Shown: piece by piece, positions 34,112 through 42,765 of the stretch
Position numbering within the stretch: the first letter of the stretch is position 1
Layout: each line of letters starts with the position of its first letter
DNA from: Deminuibacter soli
Lineage (GTDB): Bacteria > Bacteroidota > Bacteroidia > Chitinophagales > Chitinophagaceae
Reading direction: 5' to 3'
NCBI RefSeq assembly: GCF_003412455.1
Contig: NZ_QTJU01000006.1
Location: forward strand, 62,001 to 126,000
DNA: 64,000 nucleotides
Position numbers and translations under genes: made by a program
Notes under the pieces: generated by a model
The model's database searches: none
Seen by the model: the letters and a program-made list of their open reading frames with translations, nothing else
Told to the model about the DNA's origin: nothing

Positions 34112-37100
34112 AATGCCCCGTTTTAGAAAAATGCAGTTCGGGCAAAACAATCTTGTATTCCACATTTGTTTCCTTATTCTCCCAATACACCAGGAAACCA
34201 ATCTTTGCATATTTCAACTCATACCCATGTGCATACTGGTTTCCAATCTCTGCCATGGTCTTTTTTGAAAACCTGACAACAGCTTCGCCGTTCCCGTTAA
34301 AACAATCAACATCACTTACGCTTAATACCTGGCCGCTGTACAGCCCGTCAGTCAAATGCTGGATACCCGTAAAATAACCCAGGTAAACACCTGTAAGCCC
34401 CAGCTGTATTACTATTTCAACCGGCTCGCTGTAAACATTATCATCTTTTGTGCACACCAGGTTCTCCGCTTTAATATGATCGAAATAATCACCGTTGTAA
34501 TGAATGGTTAAACAGTTTTTGGCACGTGTAATACCCACATATATTTTGCGCTTAACCTCATCGTTGTCCAATACGATATTATTTAACAATATAAATACAT
34601 TATCAAACTCCTTCCCTTTTGCTTTGTGAATGGTAGATACAATAATCCGGTCATTGCCCGGTTCGAGAAAATCTTCAATAGCAGATTCACGGATAAATAT
34701 CTCCAGGTCTGACCTATACATTTGCTGCTTGTTGGTAACCTCAAAATCACTGATGATCTTACTGCACAATTCAAGCTGCGAGCTGTTATAAAACCTTTGC
34801 ATAAAAGCCTTCTTTGCTTTTTCCCAGTGCCCGCTGCTGATCTTTTTGGTATCATCGCCCAACATATCAGTAAAATAGCGCATTTCAATTAGGTCGCCCA
34901 GGTTATTGATGCAATCTCCTTCCTGTATAAGTTTTGCATTCCGCCCATTTGTACAAAGCAATGCAACAACCTTCAGAGCTTCTTCATTCGAATTGGTAAG
35001 CACAGCTGTGGTGCCGCATAAATCTGAAGACAGCACATCGTTAACCAATGGCGTCACCAGCTGCCTGTCAGTATAACGGATCACTCTTATTGCGCCATTG
35101 TCTTTCTGATTGGCGATCAAAGACTGGCTTTTAATTCGCCGTTGTATGGTTTGCACGAAAGCATTTGCAAATGCGGTGATATTGGCTTTACTCCTGTAGT
35201 TCTCAACCAATTCATAAGAAACAATATTATTTTCAACGCCGAAATGGCGCATATATTCCGAACTCGACCCCCTGAACTCGTAGATATTCTGATCATCATC
35301 TCCAACCAGTATTACCCGCATCTTTGGATTTTCCTTTTGCAATGTGCTGATTAGCCTGTATTCGGCTGCAGACATATCTTGCGCTTCATCAACTACCAAT
35401 ACAGTTTTGGCAATCTGGCTCGCTTCAATTTCCCCCTTATTTATTTTTTCAATAGCATCACTGATCACAGTGGCAAACTGTTCAGCACGCCCGGTTTCAC
35501 CCAGCAGATCAAAACAGTATGAATGAAACGTTTTTATGTCAACATACTTGCTGGCTCCGCCAATAAGTGCTGTCAGCTTTTTTTTGAATTCAGTAGCCGC
35601 CGCCCTGGAAAACGTAAGCATCAGCAATTGTTCGTATTTCACCTCCTCCATCAAAAGCAATGAAGCAAGCTTATGCACCAGTACCTTGGTTTTTCCACTG
35701 CCCGGACCAGCTGCTACGAGCATAAAACCGGCCTGGTCATGTACAATTTCTGACTGCACCTTTGAAAGGTCACCAAACAGCTGCTTGAATTTAGCCGGTG
35801 TTACAGGCAGCCTGATTTCATCCTTGCGGGACCCTTTAAAGTACTTATCAAGGAAAGCACTATAATTTATCCTGAAATAATCATCTACAAACCGCTGTGC
35901 AGTTTCCTGATCAGTAAGCATTCGTTTTGCATACTCACCTACAATATGAATCTGCTGAATTTTACTGTTATAAAACTGATCCAGTTTTTTGTAATCCTCT
36001 TTCTTGTAACGCCTGCTTTTATCGTTTTCCAGTCGCTCTATTGTCATCCGGTTATAAAGTACGAGGAAACCACCTTCAATACTTATGGCCTCAATTTTTG
36101 ACAGGTAAATCAGTGCATCTTCAACATCATCTATAACTGTATCATTGAAAATACCTGCCTGTTGTTCATATTGCTCTTTCAATTCGTGTACAGAAAATTC
36201 CACCATGGTAGCCTTTTCATCTTTTACAACAGGCTCTTGCTGTGTAACTTTCTGTTGCAGGTACCCTATAATAAAACGCACCAGCAGATGCCTTTTTTCG
36301 AGCTTTGCCTTCAGCTGCGATACCGGTTCGGTCAATGCAACAGTAGCCTGTAACCGCGCATCCCCGCGATGTTCCCGCTTAATCAGCTTACTAATTTCCC
36401 ACAAATAAATAATTGTTTTAAGTCTTGCAGGTGTGACATTCGCCACATCTCTTTTTTTTGCTTCTTCATTAAGTTTCTTAAAATGATATACTCTTTTCTC
36501 TTCACTAAATATGGTCAGCAAAAACTGTTCAATTGCCCTGAATGTTTTAACAAGCGTCTCACTTATTCCATTTTTGCCAATAAAAGCATTCAGGTCTTTT
36601 GTATCAGCAAGAATTTTCTCTTCGCGCAACAGGTTCACAATATTAATCACCTCTTCTTTCGGGATACCCATGTGATCAGATATGTAGTCGATGCGCGCTT
36701 CTGCTTCATCTTCGCTATTTCTGTTCCTTCTTTTGCTCGAAAAAAGAGACCGGATTATCCGGGCCGCTTGCTCTTTTTGCTTTTCATTAAACCTTTCAGA
36801 CAGGGTAATTCTATCGATGGCTTCCCGGGCAGTTTTGGTAAGGATGCCATTAGCAAATACACGAGGCATATTTTGTCCACGTTTCACATAACCAGCATCT
36901 TCCAGTGCGGCAATAGCATTTAATACACGGGTTTCAATATCTACAACGTCTTCCTTCCACCCTGCTTTCCTGGCAATCTCTAGCGGAGAATTGGAAAAAG
37001 CAAGGCGGTACGTTGTAACAGCTTTAACCGCCGACCACACCTGCTGAATTTCACTCATTGACAATCTCGTCTGGTTCAGCAGTATAAAATGTTTATTCAA

Positions 37101-38891
37101 ATCTTCCTCGTTAAAAAGTATAAAGCAGTTGGCAGTTATACTTTCATCGCGCCCTGCCCTTCCTGCCTCCTGCACGTAATTCTCCAATGAATCTGATATA
37201 TCATAGTGAATCACCAGTTTCACATCCTTTTTGTCTACCCCCATACCAAAAGCAGAAGTAGCCACAATGACAGCTAATGCCCCTAATTTAAAATCATTCT
37301 GGTTAGCCACCTTTTCGCTCGTATCCATTTTTCCATGAAACGCCCTTGCTTCAATTCCATCTTCAAACAACCGTTTGGCGATATCCAATGCCTTTTTTGT
37401 TCGTGAAACATAAACAATCGTTGGACAATTATTCGCCAATATCAATTCCCTTGCAGCAAGGTATTTTTCATCATCATCTTTTTTCTCCCAAACATGGTAT
37501 TGCAAATTGGTTCGCGACACGCTGGAGTGGAATACGGTGAACTCAATAGACAACTTCTCTTTAAAATATGTTTTGATATCAGCTATTACATTGGGTTTTG
37601 CTGTAGCTGTAAAACACGAAACAGGAATACTTTCAGCAATATTTTTCTTTTGTTGCAACATTTTAATAAAGTCAGCAATGTACAGGTAGTCTACCCGGAA
37701 ATCATGTCCCCATGAAGAAAAGCAATGCGCTTCATCAATTACAAAACGGCTGATTTTTCTACCCAATAACAGCCGCTCAATTGTTTTCAACCGTAGTGAT
37801 TCCGGTGATATATACAATATAGAAACCGACCCATCTTCCACCCGTGCAATGGCTTGCTCCCTTTCCAATGGATTGATAAGACCATTAATTGTAACCGCTT
37901 CTGTAATACCACTCGCAAGCAGGTTATCAACCTGGTCTTTCATTAATGATTGCAATGGTGAAATAACCACTGTTAGCCCTTTAACTGTTTCCCCACATAG
38001 TAGTGCCGGCACCTGGAATGTTAATGATTTTCCCCCACCTGTTGGAAATATTGCCAGAATCGACTTTCCGTCAACTGCTGCTTTTACTGACGCCTCCTGC
38101 AAGGGCTCATCTGCATAAGTCCTGTATGCATCATAATCAAAAAAACGTTTCAATGCCTTGTGAACATCCAGCGCACCGTTGCAATAAATGCAACCAGGCA
38201 AGCAGGCCCTGTTCCGTAACTGGTACATTATTGTTTCAACAGCAGGATAATTTTTCGACACCCAGCGCGGCGCAATAGAATACCGGCTTTGCACATGTAT
38301 CAATGATAAACAATAAGCCAACTCAACCGGCGCCTCCCGGATCATTTTTGACAAGTCTGCATTTTCACAAACAAACATGCGAAACTTATCCCGGATTAAT
38401 TGTTCTACATCATTATCCGAACATGTGTAATCCACAAAACGAAAGAAGGCCTGAAATGCTTTTTGTTGATGTAGCAAGCAATATAAAACCTGCTTCATTG
38501 TTTCATCATATTCCTTAAACGCAGTTACTTCATCCCAAAAAAGCTCCCTGGCTTTTTTTGCATCTGCAACGGGATTATTCAACTCATCCGATTGCAATTT
38601 TTCATCTTTCAGTAGTTTATGATAAGGCCGCAATGGGAACAGCAATGGAGACAAATACAAGGTGTCAATAATATTATTGGCATCTATTACAGCAGCAACC
38701 TCGCCCAGATAATGAAAGTCGTGATGGAATATATTATGGCCGCAAATAAAATCGGCCGTTTGTAGAAATGCAGCAAGCGCATGCAAAGATCTGGAGTGAA
38801 AAACATTTTCCTGCTCTTTTACGGCACCGGCATCAAGTACCTTTTTTGTATTGAAATCTACTTCAAGGTCAATAAAAGCAATTGATTTCAT
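34110..38891 (-). CDS. Triple-domain DNA repair protein: DnaQ-like exonuclease - RecQ helicase - UvrD-like helicase
   Basis: 1593 residues. Residues 1-120 resemble a DEDD 3'-5' exonuclease: Asp8 and Glu10 in FIDLEVD, Asp58 in GHNIFHHDFHYL, and Asp110 in NNPVADAKKA, where the usual His is Asn105. Residues about 225-240 carry a Cys cluster (Cys230, 234, 237). Residues about 255-620 are a RecQ-type SF2 helicase: Walker A in FPTGGGKS (283-289), DEAHC (386-390), TATA, and the motif VI region QEAGRAGRDE. A winged-helix and linker region follows. Residues about 1030-1560 are an SF1 UvrD-like helicase: AAGPGSGKT (1060-1068), VVDEAQDMS, GDDDQNIYEFRG, STIHKAKGKEFD and VGITRAKN. The gene looks AT-richer than its neighbours and codon use differs by eye, suggesting transfer. 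Two opposite-family motors plus a nuclease on one chain suggest end resection or clearing of foreign DNA. Confidence 0.9.
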   Translation of the reverse strand: MKSIAFIDLEVDFNTKKVLDAGAVKEQENVFHSRSLHALAAFLQTADFICGHNIFHHDFHYLGEVAAVIDANNIIDTLYLSPLLFPLRPYHKLLKDEKLQSDELNNPVADAKKARELFWDEVTAFKEYDETMKQVLYCLLHQQKAFQAFFRFVDYTCSDNDVEQLIRDKFRMFVCENADLSKMIREAPVELAYCLSLIHVQSRYSIAPRWVSKNYPAVETIMYQLRNRACLPGCIYCNGALDVHKALKRFFDYDAYRTYADEPLQEASVKAAVDGKSILAIFPTGGGKSLTFQVPALLCGETVKGLTVVISPLQSLMKDQVDNLLASGITEAVTINGLINPLEREQAIARVEDGSVSILYISPESLRLKTIERLLLGRKISRFVIDEAHCFSSWGHDFRVDYLYIADFIKMLQQKKNIAESIPVSCFTATAKPNVIADIKTYFKEKLSIEFTVFHSSVSRTNLQYHVWEKKDDDEKYLAARELILANNCPTIVYVSRTKKALDIAKRLFEDGIEARAFHGKMDTSEKVANQNDFKLGALAVIVATSAFGMGVDKKDVKLVIHYDISDSLENYVQEAGRAGRDESITANCFILFNEEDLNKHFILLNQTRLSMSEIQQVWSAVKAVTTYRLAFSNSPLEIARKAGWKEDVVDIETRVLNAIAALEDAGYVKRGQNMPRVFANGILTKTAREAIDRITLSERFNEKQKEQAARIIRSLFSSKRRNRNSEDEAEARIDYISDHMGIPKEEVINIVNLLREEKILADTKDLNAFIGKNGISETLVKTFRAIEQFLLTIFSEEKRVYHFKKLNEEAKKRDVANVTPARLKTIIYLWEISKLIKREHRGDARLQATVALTEPVSQLKAKLEKRHLLVRFIIGYLQQKVTQQEPVVKDEKATMVEFSVHELKEQYEQQAGIFNDTVIDDVEDALIYLSKIEAISIEGGFLVLYNRMTIERLENDKSRRYKKEDYKKLDQFYNSKIQQIHIVGEYAKRMLTDQETAQRFVDDYFRINYSAFLDKYFKGSRKDEIRLPVTPAKFKQLFGDLSKVQSEIVHDQAGFMLVAAGPGSGKTKVLVHKLASLLLMEEVKYEQLLMLTFSRAAATEFKKKLTALIGGASKYVDIKTFHSYCFDLLGETGRAEQFATVISDAIEKINKGEIEASQIAKTVLVVDEAQDMSAAEYRLISTLQKENPKMRVILVGDDDQNIYEFRGSSSEYMRHFGVENNIVSYELVENYRSKANITAFANAFVQTIQRRIKSQSLIANQKDNGAIRVIRYTDRQLVTPLVNDVLSSDLCGTTAVLTNSNEEALKVVALLCTNGRNAKLIQEGDCINNLGDLIEMRYFTDMLGDDTKKISSGHWEKAKKAFMQRFYNSSQLELCSKIISDFEVTNKQQMYRSDLEIFIRESAIEDFLEPGNDRIIVSTIHKAKGKEFDNVFILLNNIVLDNDEVKRKIYVGITRAKNCLTIHYNGDYFDHIKAENLVCTKDDNVYSEPVEIVIQLGLTGVYLGYFTGIQHLTDGLYSGQVLSVSDVDCFNGNGEAVVRFSKKTMAEIGNQYAHGYELKYAKIGFLVYWENKETNVEYKIVLPELHFSKTGH

Positions 38892-39054
38892 AGATTATAA
38901 CATATAGCTATAAAAAATAATGAAAACAATGCATTTTTTCAAGAATCATTATGAATATTAGCAATACTGTAACGTACTGATGAATTCAAACGAAGTAACA
39001 TTCAATTGATTATAACATTTCGCTAGATGTGGTTTTCCAGGCCGTTTTTGGTAT

Positions 39055-39729
39055 TTACACCCAATGCCGGTGTTTAGCCAGTTGCCACAGCATAAAACAG
39101 AGGCTTAACCAGAGCACGGTTACAAAAAATCCTGCCAGTACATCGCTGGCGAAATGTACACCCAGGTAAATGCGGCTGCAGCCAATAAGTATGGCCAACA
39201 GTGATAATAATATGGCTGATATAAGCTGCAGCCAGCGTGGCACGCGGCTTTTCCAGATAACAAAAATGATCAGCCCGCAAAAAGTGAAAGCACCCATGCT
39301 GTGCCCGCTGGGAAAGCTATATCCTTGTACGGCATCCAGGTGCGCCAGTGCAGGTCTGCTGCGTTGGTATATGTTTTTCAGAATTACATTCAGCAGCATG
39401 CTGCTGCCGGCAATGGCAATAAGCGCTGCTGCCAGTTGTTTTCGTTTTTGCAACAACAATATCAATGCTATCAACAGGTAGGCAGGTGCCAGCACAGTAC
39501 CGCTGCCTAAAAAAGTGATGCGTTGCACCTGCCTGGTTAATGCAGGGCCGGCATGCTGCGTGAGCAGTATGTATATGCGGTGATCAAAATTATTTTGATC
39601 ACGAACGGTAATACAATAGTGCGCAATAAAACCAAATACCGAAGCCGATAACAGCAGCAGCAATACAGCCAGCATAAACTCCAGCGTAAACAATGCCAGC
39701 CACGATTTTGCAGGTGCGTTCTTTTCCAT
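39055..39729 (-). CDS. PAP2 family membrane phosphatase
   Basis: 224 residues with five to six hydrophobic helices. The acid phosphatase motifs are intact: KNIYQRSRP, then PSGHSMG, then SRIYLGVHFASDV with the catalytic His residues. Members dephosphorylate undecaprenyl pyrophosphate, phosphatidic acid or lipid A on the periplasmic face of the inner membrane. The start is the ATG just after a short AT-rich region; the 163 bases between it and the upstream helicase gene hold nothing recognisable. Which lipid it acts on cannot be decided. Confidence 0.93.
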   Translation of the reverse strand: MEKNAPAKSWLALFTLEFMLAVLLLLLSASVFGFIAHYCITVRDQNNFDHRIYILLTQHAGPALTRQVQRITFLGSGTVLAPAYLLIALILLLQKRKQLAAALIAIAGSSMLLNVILKNIYQRSRPALAHLDAVQGYSFPSGHSMGAFTFCGLIIFVIWKSRVPRWLQLISAILLSLLAILIGCSRIYLGVHFASDVLAGFFVTVLWLSLCFMLWQLAKHRHWV

Positions 39730-39793
39730 TCGAAACTGATGCGCTTTTGATCTAACGGTTAAGATAGCCTATTCAGCAGGTTGTATCCAGATA

Positions 39794-39832
39794 AAAACCC
39801 GCAAACAGGCAAAGCTGCCTGCTTACGGGTTT
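39794..39832 (-). terminator. Rho-independent terminator downstream of the HAD hydrolase gene
   Basis: On the minus strand AAACCCG-TAA-GCAGGCA pairs with TGCCTG-TTT-GCGGGTTT around a GCTT loop, and the stem runs into TTTTTAT. It lies 26 bases beyond the HAD stop codon. Confidence 0.8.
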
Positions 39833-39857
39833 CAATGGCATTTTATAACAAGTTGCA

Positions 39858-40562
39858 CTAAACTGTGGCAGCACCAAATACAGGCCTCAGCAGCATGCTG
39901 AGCGTAGTATCCGGGGGCAGCAGCAGGGTGTTGATGCCAAACTGCTTTGCACCACCCACATCTGCAACAGGGTTGTCGCCCACGTGCAGAATCTGCTCCT
40001 TGGTAACAGGATACAGGGCGGTCACCTTTTCAAACATCAGCTGGTAAAAGTTGGGCGAAGGTTTGCTGGTGCCTTCTTCATCTGAATACAGCTGGAAATC
40101 GAAGTAGCTTTCGATACCCCAGTCAGGCATCAGCTGGCGCAGGGTTGAGCCGCGCGTAAAAGCTGTATTGCTCAGCAGGCTGATTGTGTACCCCTGCTCC
40201 CTGAGTGACTGGAATAAAGCCGGTGTTTCAGGATCCATGAGCACAGGCGGGTTTTCAAAAAACAATACTTCTGTTGCCGTATAATATGCATCCAGCTGCG
40301 CCGGTTCTACCTGGCGTATGTCTACACCCAGGTTGGCCAGCAGGTAATAATAAATTTCATAAAAAGAAGCCTGGCCGCCTGTTTTTTCATTGATCACGTT
40401 AATCAGTACATCGAAATATTTAAAGGTGACATTTATTTCTTCCATGCTCCGCGTAATCCCGAACATATCAGCAAAAAGCTGGTTGCGTTTTGGCTTGTAT
40501 TCCGGGTCAGACTTGATGATGGTATACCAGAGGTCGAAAGAAATGTGTTTAAGTCCTGTCAT
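39858..40562 (-). CDS. HAD family hydrolase
   Basis: 234 residues. Motif I is FDLWYTI, with the nucleophile Asp retained and the second Asp of DxDxT replaced by Trp, as in haloacid-dehalogenase-like and some phosphatase subfamilies. Motif II is SLLSNTAF, motif III is the Lys in GTSKPSPNFYQLM, and motif IV is HVGDNPVADVGGAKQFG. The cap region lies between motifs I and II. Likely a small-molecule phosphatase or dehalogenase in the cytoplasm. A TAATTTTG box at 40595-40602 (minus strand) may be its -7 element. A terminator follows. Confidence 0.92.
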   Translation of the reverse strand: MTGLKHISFDLWYTIIKSDPEYKPKRNQLFADMFGITRSMEEINVTFKYFDVLINVINEKTGGQASFYEIYYYLLANLGVDIRQVEPAQLDAYYTATEVLFFENPPVLMDPETPALFQSLREQGYTISLLSNTAFTRGSTLRQLMPDWGIESYFDFQLYSDEEGTSKPSPNFYQLMFEKVTALYPVTKEQILHVGDNPVADVGGAKQFGINTLLLPPDTTLSMLLRPVFGAATV

Positions 40563-40784
40563 TGGTTCTCGGTGAATGGTTTTAAAAATCCCTGCAAAAT
40601 TACCGCATTCAGCCTTACGGTTCAGTCAAATTTCTGTTTGCAGCAAAATTACATTCAACCCGGTGCCTCATTTATTAGGGTGGCATAACTTACGCATTAC
40701 GGGCTTCAGTGATGCATCGATTCCACCAACGGTAGCCACCAAACGCGGGTGATAGATTAATTTCAATTATATAAACCTGCAATC

Positions 40785-41096
40785 ATGAACACCGTTATTA
40801 CCCGCATGTGGCATGGCCGTACCCGGGCGAGCGACGCCGATACATACCTGGAATATTTACTACGCTCCGGCGTACCGGGTTATAAAAGCATACCCGGCAA
40901 TCTTTCCGTAGAAATATGGCGCCGGGCAGACAATGATGTTTGTCACTTCTGGACAGTCACCAAATGGAACAGCTGGGATAGTATCCGTGAATTTGCAGGC
41001 GAGCCGCTGGATACTGCAAAATATTACGAAGAAGATCACCTGTACCTGCTGGAATTTGAAGAGAAAGTAACACACTACGAAACCTTTGTGCGGTAG
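40785..41096 (+). CDS. Antibiotic biosynthesis monooxygenase (ABM) domain protein
   Basis: 103 residues forming a single dimeric alpha-beta barrel domain: ITRMWHGRTRASDADTYLEY, GNLSVEIWRR, FWTVTKWNSWDSIREFAG and a C-terminal HYETF strand. This ferredoxin-like fold is shared by quinone monooxygenases, haem-degrading enzymes and many uncharacterised stress proteins. It stands alone between divergent and convergent neighbours. The reaction is unknown. Confidence 0.85.
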   Translation: MNTVITRMWHGRTRASDADTYLEYLLRSGVPGYKSIPGNLSVEIWRRADNDVCHFWTVTKWNSWDSIREFAGEPLDTAKYYEEDHLYLLEFEEKVTHYETFVR

Positions 41097-41126
41097 TAAA
41101 CATATTGCAAACTGCGGTAAGCAGCT

Positions 41127-42215
41127 TTATTCCAGTATCACCGGTTCAAAATATTCCTTGCCAAAAGAGTAAGCAACCTGCTTTTTGTATTGAAGCCTTC
41201 CGATGATGATAGCCGGATGGGTATTGAATTGTTTTGCAAAGTGCCTGATCTTTTCTTTATTAAGTGGCGCCGCTGACAATATCTCAGCCTCTTCTTCCTC
41301 AGTCAATGTCCACTTCACAGCAAAAACATCCGCCTCCTTTTCTTTAACCAGGTCTTGATCGGAATATGCTACCTGTTCCAGGAATATATCCTTTTTACCA
41401 TGTAAAAGAATATGCCCTGCTTCGTGAAAGAAAGTAAACCAAAAGCTATCATTCCGATTGTACCTGCCGGTCAGTTGTATAAAAGGCGTATCATTAAGCC
41501 AGCGTGTAGAGCCATTGATAGGAGCTTTATGAATACAGGGCGTATAAACCACTTTAATGCCCGCTTCCAGGCAAATGCTTTGCAGTTGGTTAAAGAAGTC
41601 GTTGGGATGTTGCGCCATGATGGATTTTAGTTGCGGCAGCGCATCTCTGAACTTCTTTTCCGAATATTCATTTGTTTTTAACTCCGCGGCTTGTAACTCC
41701 CCTTTCCGAAGCCATGCTGAGATTGCATAGGGCTCATTTGTTTGTGCCAATGAAATACGAAAGGAAACTTTAAGTTGTTGTTTGAAATAATAATCTTCCC
41801 AGGCCGTGTGATTAGAGAAACCAAAGAAAGTAAGCAGCGCTGTTGTTTTTTCCTCAATAGTGGCCGCACGGGGCAGCCAGCCTTTCTTTATCATATCGCT
41901 CAGGGGGAATAACTTCGCCCATGCCACTGCATGTTGGATAACTATTTGCCTTTTCTGCCTGGCGATAAACTCATCATAGCTTCGCTGATGATTCATCCAG
42001 AAATTTGCCGGAATCCTCGTCACACTTTCAAACTGCACGGCCATATCAGGCGTAATAGCACTCTCCCCGTTAAGAACAGCAATAATAGTTTTCTCAGGTT
42101 TCCCGGTACGAAGCGCAAATTCTTTCGGCCCCATGCCCATTTCCTTTAGTTTCTCATCTAAGGTTTCCCCTGGATGCGGCCTTGATGGAGGAAAATATTG
42201 ATGTTGTTTTGCCAT
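41127..42215 (-). CDS. higA: HigA-like antitoxin fused to an ImmA/IrrE metallopeptidase domain
   Basis: 362 residues. Residues 1-90 are a HigA/XRE helix-turn-helix domain (PPSRPHPGETLDEKLKEMGM, RTGKPEKTIIAVLNGESAIT, IPANFWMNHQRSY). Residues about 200-345 form an ImmA/IrrE-type zinc peptidase with HEAGH at 264-268 and a downstream Glu-rich helix (VKEKEADVFAVKW) giving the third ligand. Its start lies two bases after the stop of the toxin gene, so the pair is one operon, toxin first as in higBA. The DNA-binding part should repress the operon through the palindromes at 42563-42599. The peptidase may cleave the antitoxin or another repressor under stress; that is inferred from the ImmA family. 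Confidence 0.9.
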   Translation of the reverse strand: MAKQHQYFPPSRPHPGETLDEKLKEMGMGPKEFALRTGKPEKTIIAVLNGESAITPDMAVQFESVTRIPANFWMNHQRSYDEFIARQKRQIVIQHAVAWAKLFPLSDMIKKGWLPRAATIEEKTTALLTFFGFSNHTAWEDYYFKQQLKVSFRISLAQTNEPYAISAWLRKGELQAAELKTNEYSEKKFRDALPQLKSIMAQHPNDFFNQLQSICLEAGIKVVYTPCIHKAPINGSTRWLNDTPFIQLTGRYNRNDSFWFTFFHEAGHILLHGKKDIFLEQVAYSDQDLVKEKEADVFAVKWTLTEEEEAEILSAAPLNKEKIRHFAKQFNTHPAIIIGRLQYKKQVAYSFGKEYFEPVILE

Positions 42216-42217
42216 TG

Positions 42218-42559
42218 TTAAGCTTCTTTGTGGTAGTTTATAATCTCAATTACCGCTACCCCCGTAATTGCTAACCAAACGTATTGACCGGCCTCATTTG
42301 TGGGTATGGGATCTGCGTGTGGCGTAAAAATCAATCTGTACGGCTGGTCCAGATCGCAGGCCCACTGGCCTTTCCGATCGCCTTTAAGTTCGTGGTAGTT
42401 TCCTGGCAAATGCCTTACCTCTTCTAATGTTGCAGCATCTTCCAGCTGGCTAAGCCGCCTCCTCAGAATCTCAGCTCTTAACTTCCCTAATGCCTGAATC
42501 CGCTTCCGGTCGTCATTGGCCAGTTTTTCTAATTTCTTATCTCCAAAGGTGATTTTCAA
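42218..42559 (-). CDS. higB: HigB-like toxin of the RelE/ParE superfamily
   Basis: 113 residues reading from TTG (42557-42559), as no ATG lies in frame upstream before the promoter box. It has the RelE-fold order: KKLEKLANDDRKRIQALG helix, ILRRRLSQLEDAATLEEVRHL helix, GQWACDLDQPYRLIFTPHAD strands and a final strand VAVIEIINYH. HigB proteins are ribosome-dependent mRNA endonucleases. The next gene, two bases downstream, encodes the antitoxin. A TATATTTG box ends only two bases before the TTG, so the message may begin at or near the start codon. Confidence 0.88.
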   Translation of the reverse strand: MKITFGDKKLEKLANDDRKRIQALGKLRAEILRRRLSQLEDAATLEEVRHLPGNYHELKGDRKGQWACDLDQPYRLIFTPHADPIPTNEAGQYVWLAITGVAVIEIINYHKEA

Positions 42560-42561
42560 TG

Positions 42562-42599
42562 CAAATATACTTATATTTCAATTAACACTTACTGTAAGT
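42562..42599 (-). promoter_or_regulatory. Promoter box with two palindromes upstream of higBA
   Basis: On the minus strand TATATTTG (42562-42569) matches the Bacteroidota -7 box. It overlaps a perfect inverted repeat, AAATATA-CT-TATATTT (42563-42578). A second perfect inverted repeat, ACTTAC-T-GTAAGT, lies at 42587-42599. Two dyads over and beside the promoter are what an autoregulating HigA repressor would need. Confidence 0.55.
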
Positions 42600-42765
42600 C
42601 AAAAAAGACCAACCCTCCGACAATCTTGTCTATCGTAGTCAAAAAAAAGCCCCTCACCGCAATCGCTGCTTTTTACTTAAAACACCTTACTGTTCCTGTT
42701 TGCAGGAAAACCGATACAAGCAAACATCTTGCCCTGTACCTTTGTTTGTATAAAAAACAAACCAC

